From contig CADECM010000036.1 of assembly GCA_902825845.1 (NCBI GenBank), forward strand, positions 1 through 52,187: DNA of 52,187 nucleotides, given 5' to 3'. The translations under genes were made by a program, and so were the position numbers. The DNA comes from an uncultured beta proteobacterium. Lineage in GTDB: Bacteria; Pseudomonadota; Gammaproteobacteria; Burkholderiales; SG8-41. Shown piece by piece: positions 50,433 to 52,187 of the stretch (positions within the stretch are counted from its first letter, which is position 1; every line of letters starts with the position of its first letter). Below the pieces are notes generated by a model, which saw only the letters and a program-made list of their open reading frames with translations, made no database searches and was not told where the DNA came from.

Positions 50433-50954
50433 ATGCAGGTCTACGACCCCACAGCCCCCAGCCCGGAGGCCACGCAGGATTTGCGGCGTGCACTGGGCGA
50501 TCTGAAGGGCAAGACGATCGGTTTTATCGACAATACCAAGCCCAATTTCAATCTGCTGGCGCGCGACCTGGGCGATCTCCTGCAAAGCCGTTACGGCGTA
50601 AAGACCGTGATCCAGAAACGCAAGCGTAGCGTGGCGACGTCGGCGCCGGACGAGGTGCTCGACGAACTCGCGCGCGAATGCGATCTGGTGATCACCGGCT
50701 CCGGCGACTGAGGCTCCTGCACGTCGTGGAGTATCCACGACAGTGTTGAAATCGCCAAACGCGGGCGCGCGGCGGTGACGGTGGTGTCCAACGCGTTCAC
50801 CGGTCTGGGCAAGGCGCAGGCGCGTTCGCTGGGGCATGCCAACCTGCCGCTGGCGGTGATCCCGCATCCGTTCGGCAGCCGCAGCCGCGAGGAAGTGCGC
50901 GCGCTGGCCGAGCAATGCGTCGATGACATCGCCCGCCTGGCTGCGTCCAAATGA
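50433..50954 (+). CDS. UGSC-family selenoprotein, read through in-frame TGA at 50709-50711
   Basis: A predicted 173-residue protein. The frame from ATG 50433 (GAGGAG seven bases upstream) reaches TGA after 92 codons, in ITGSGD-TGA-GSCTSW. Downstream the same frame stays open for 80 codons, with a clearly protein-like sequence (EIAKRGRAAVTVVSNAFTGLG, LPLAVIPHPFGSRSREEV), and ends in a TGA that overlaps the next ATG. Reading the first TGA as selenocysteine gives U93-G-S-C, the motif that names the UGSC (seleno)protein family. A strong hairpin follows at SECIS distance. U93 and C96 form a U-x-x-C redox-type pair. Biochemical function is unknown. A conventional caller would stop at 50711 and give a truncated 92-residue protein. 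Decoding needs selA, selB, selC and selD, which are not in this window. Confidence 0.82.
50719..50746 (+). promoter_or_regulatory. Candidate bacterial SECIS element
   Basis: The core stem GTCGTGGA (50723-50730) pairs perfectly with TCCACGAC (50734-50741) around the loop GTA. With one bulged A (50742) the stem extends by about two to four pairs (to 50719/50746). The apical loop begins 19 nt after the TGA and opens with G-U, in line with the known bacterial SECIS rules for spacing and apical G. The hairpin lies within coding sequence, as bacterial SECIS elements do. Confidence 0.7.
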
Positions 50955-52009
50955 GCGTGGCCCCACTCACCCGGGCCGAATTGGTTGAAGCGCCCGACGA
51001 CCTCGACGAGCTGTTCGAATTTTTCCATGCGCGCCGCTGGAGCGACGGCCTGCCGATCGTGCCGCCCACGCGCGAGCGTGTCGAACGGATGCTCGCCTGC
51101 ACCACGCGCAAGCCGGATGCGGTGATCGCCAATGTCGCGCCGGGGTATGGTGCGGCAACGGTGGAGCGCATTGCCATCAACGCGGTGATGGCGGGCTGCC
51201 GCGCGGATTATCTGCCGCTGCTGATCGCGGCGGTGCAGGCGATGAGCGCGCCCGAGTTCAATTTGCAAGGCATACAGGCCACCACCAACCCGGTGGCGGT
51301 GTGGCTCATTATCAACGGCCCGATCGCCGAGCAGCTCGGTGTCAACGCCGGCCCGAATTGTCTGGGGCAGGGCACGGTGGCCAATGCCACGCTTGGCCGC
51401 GCGTTGCGGTTGATTATGCAAAACATCGGCGGCGCACTGCCCGGCGACATGGATCGTGCCACGCACGGCCAACCCGGCAAGTTTTCATTCTGCTGTGCGG
51501 AGAACGAGGCGCAGTCGCCGTGGGAACCGCTGCACGTCGATCGCGGTTTCCGGCGCGAGCAAAGCACGGTGACGGTGGTGGGTGCCGCCGGCACGCACAA
51601 CATGAACACCCACGCCAAGGATATCGACGACCTGCTGCGCGTGATCGCCGACACCATGGCGTTCCCCACCAGCAACGATTACTGGATCGGCGGCGAACCG
51701 TGGATCATCCTGTCGCCCGAGCACGCCGAGGTGCTGCACGCCGGTGGCTTGAGCAAGGCGGAGGTGCAGCGCCGCCTGTGGGAACAATCGAAAATGTCCG
51801 CGCGACGCATGGCGGTGCGGGAACTGGAGCGCACGCAGGCGGTGCGTGCGAGCAAGCAGGCGCCGGTGACGGTGGATACGTTGCTCGAGATTGCTGATAC
51901 ACCGGAGGGGGTTGGCATCCTGGTGGCTGGGGGGCCGGGGACGCATTCGGTTTATGTGCCTTCGTTTGGGGATGCGCGGGCGGTGACGCGGGAGATGATT
52001 CTGGCCTAG
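50951..52009 (+). CDS. Conserved protein of unknown function, partner of the UGSC selenoprotein
   Basis: A 352-residue soluble protein without signal peptide or membrane segment. It starts by ATGA overlap with the selenoprotein stop, so the two are translationally coupled. The N-terminal block RRWSDGLPIVPPTRERVERM is striking and looks conserved. Other visible features are IQATTNPVAVWLIINGPIA, NAGPNCLGQGTVANATLGRA, the adjacent Cys pair FSFCCAENEAQSPWEPLHVDRGF and the C-terminal ILVAGGPGTHSVYVPSFGDA. Cysteines near Gly-rich segments suggest an enzyme that could exchange electrons or an intermediate with the U-x-x-C protein. I do not recognise a named family and assign no reaction. Composition matches the genome, so recent foreign origin is not evident. 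Confidence 0.8.
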   Translation: MSVAPLTRAELVEAPDDLDELFEFFHARRWSDGLPIVPPTRERVERMLACTTRKPDAVIANVAPGYGAATVERIAINAVMAGCRADYLPLLIAAVQAMSAPEFNLQGIQATTNPVAVWLIINGPIAEQLGVNAGPNCLGQGTVANATLGRALRLIMQNIGGALPGDMDRATHGQPGKFSFCCAENEAQSPWEPLHVDRGFRREQSTVTVVGAAGTHNMNTHAKDIDDLLRVIADTMAFPTSNDYWIGGEPWIILSPEHAEVLHAGGLSKAEVQRRLWEQSKMSARRMAVRELERTQAVRASKQAPVTVDTLLEIADTPEGVGILVAGGPGTHSVYVPSFGDARAVTREMILA

Positions 52010-52018
52010 AACTCGTAG

Positions 52019-52037
52019 GGCGCACTCGCATTGCGCC
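52019..52037. repeat. Short inverted repeat at the start of a downstream repeat region
   Basis: GGCGCA (52019-52024) and TGCGCC (52032-52037) within TAGGGCGCACTCGCATTGCG, a form of the GTAGGGCGCA...TGCGCC intergenic repeat met in betaproteobacteria. It begins ten bases after the stop of the 352-residue gene. Confidence 0.55.
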
Positions 52038-52102
52038 GAATGAAATCTCGTGGCCGCTCCACAATAACGTCAACTTCGCCGGGAGCGGCCCGGCAGCCGG
52101 TC

Positions 52103-52128
52103 ACTTTTCTTGCTCCGACAAGAAAAGT
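52103..52128. repeat. Hairpin of the ACTTTTCTTG / CAAGAAAAGT intergenic repeat
   Basis: Perfect 10-bp arms ACTTTTCTTG and CAAGAAAAGT around CTCCGA, followed by TAACCAAAAGAAGGCGGCCC. This sequence type is a widespread proteobacterial intergenic repeat. It continues to the right edge and could also attenuate transcription out of the selenoprotein module. Confidence 0.75.
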
Positions 52129-52187
52129 AACCAAAAGAAGGCGGCCCCCGGTTCGCCGGCCCTACGGGCTACCCTGCGCTGCTCGCG

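Noticed and set aside
50433..50711. Treating the small gene as a 92-residue protein ending at TGA, or as a pseudogene
   Set aside because: The frame continues with protein-like sequence for 80 codons to an ATGA overlap, the motif U-G-S-C is a known family signature, and a SECIS-like hairpin follows.

Overview
The window is a GC-rich bacterial chromosome segment, densely coded on both strands. Gene content and order point to a Betaproteobacterium of Burkholderiales/Rhodocyclales type: gmk-rpoZ-spoT, yicC opposite rph-rdgB-hemW, thiS-thiG-trmB, kdsD-kdsC-lptCAB-rpoN-hpf-ptsN-hprK-rapZ, mlaFEDCB-ibaG-murA and a Bug-type solute-binding protein. The placement comes from recognised proteins and synteny, not from a database search.

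Layout. 1-10.1 kb: stringent response and nucleotide genes (spoT partial, rpoZ, gmk, yicC, rph, rdgB), hemW, a Bug-type binding protein, a PAS-PAS-GGDEF-EAL protein, then trmB, thiG and thiS. 10.3-19 kb: a PilZ-like protein, tRNA-Gly(CCC), an AsmA protein, mutY, a membrane histidine kinase, an ABC-2-type permease and a membrane-anchored protein of unknown role. 19.2-28.5 kb: an isolated prepilin with a strong terminator, then the LPS/sigma-54/PTS-Ntr series kdsD-kdsC-lptC-lptA-lptB-rpoN-hpf-ptsN-hprK-rapZ and a Lon-N-domain protein. 28.5-42.4 kb, minus strand: an MSHA-type pilus or pseudopilus locus in the order regulator-mshM-L-N-E-G-I-J-K-prepilins, with tight ATGA overlaps. 42.6-50.2 kb: a DMT exporter, a TPR-methyltransferase, an ABC ATPase, the Mla phospholipid transport operon, ibaG and murA. 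50.2-52.2 kb: an accessory module flanked by intergenic repeats.

Most notable content. (1) At 50433-50954 a small protein is read through an in-frame TGA that forms a U-G-S-C motif. It is followed by a strong hairpin whose loop lies 19 nt past the TGA, so it looks like a UGSC-family selenoprotein with a bacterial SECIS. It is coupled by ATGA overlap to a 352-aa protein of unknown function. (2) An AT-rich element of about 26-30 bp, with core TAAGTATNTGTTTTTA, occurs eight times at gene junctions. In two copies it is translated and forms the signal peptides of mlaC and of the mshK-like gene. (3) Heptamer arrays with a CGTGAG/TTGAG core sit at several gene ends and contain stop codons. (4) rdgB carries an in-frame 30-bp tandem repeat.

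How the genes work together. Cyclic-di-GMP may link several loci: an EAL phosphodiesterase with a degenerate GGDEF site, a PilZ-like protein, and an MshE ATPase with a tandem MshEN c-di-GMP-binding motif. rpoN and a GAFTGA-bearing regulator at the head of the pilus locus suggest sigma-54 control of the pilus. lptCAB and mlaFEDCB together serve outer-membrane asymmetry. No stretch over 300 bases lacks a gene. The larger gaps (10094-10316, 11850-12127, 19000-19241, 42363-42593, 50216-50432, 52010-52187) hold the promoters, tRNA, repeats and palindromes listed below.
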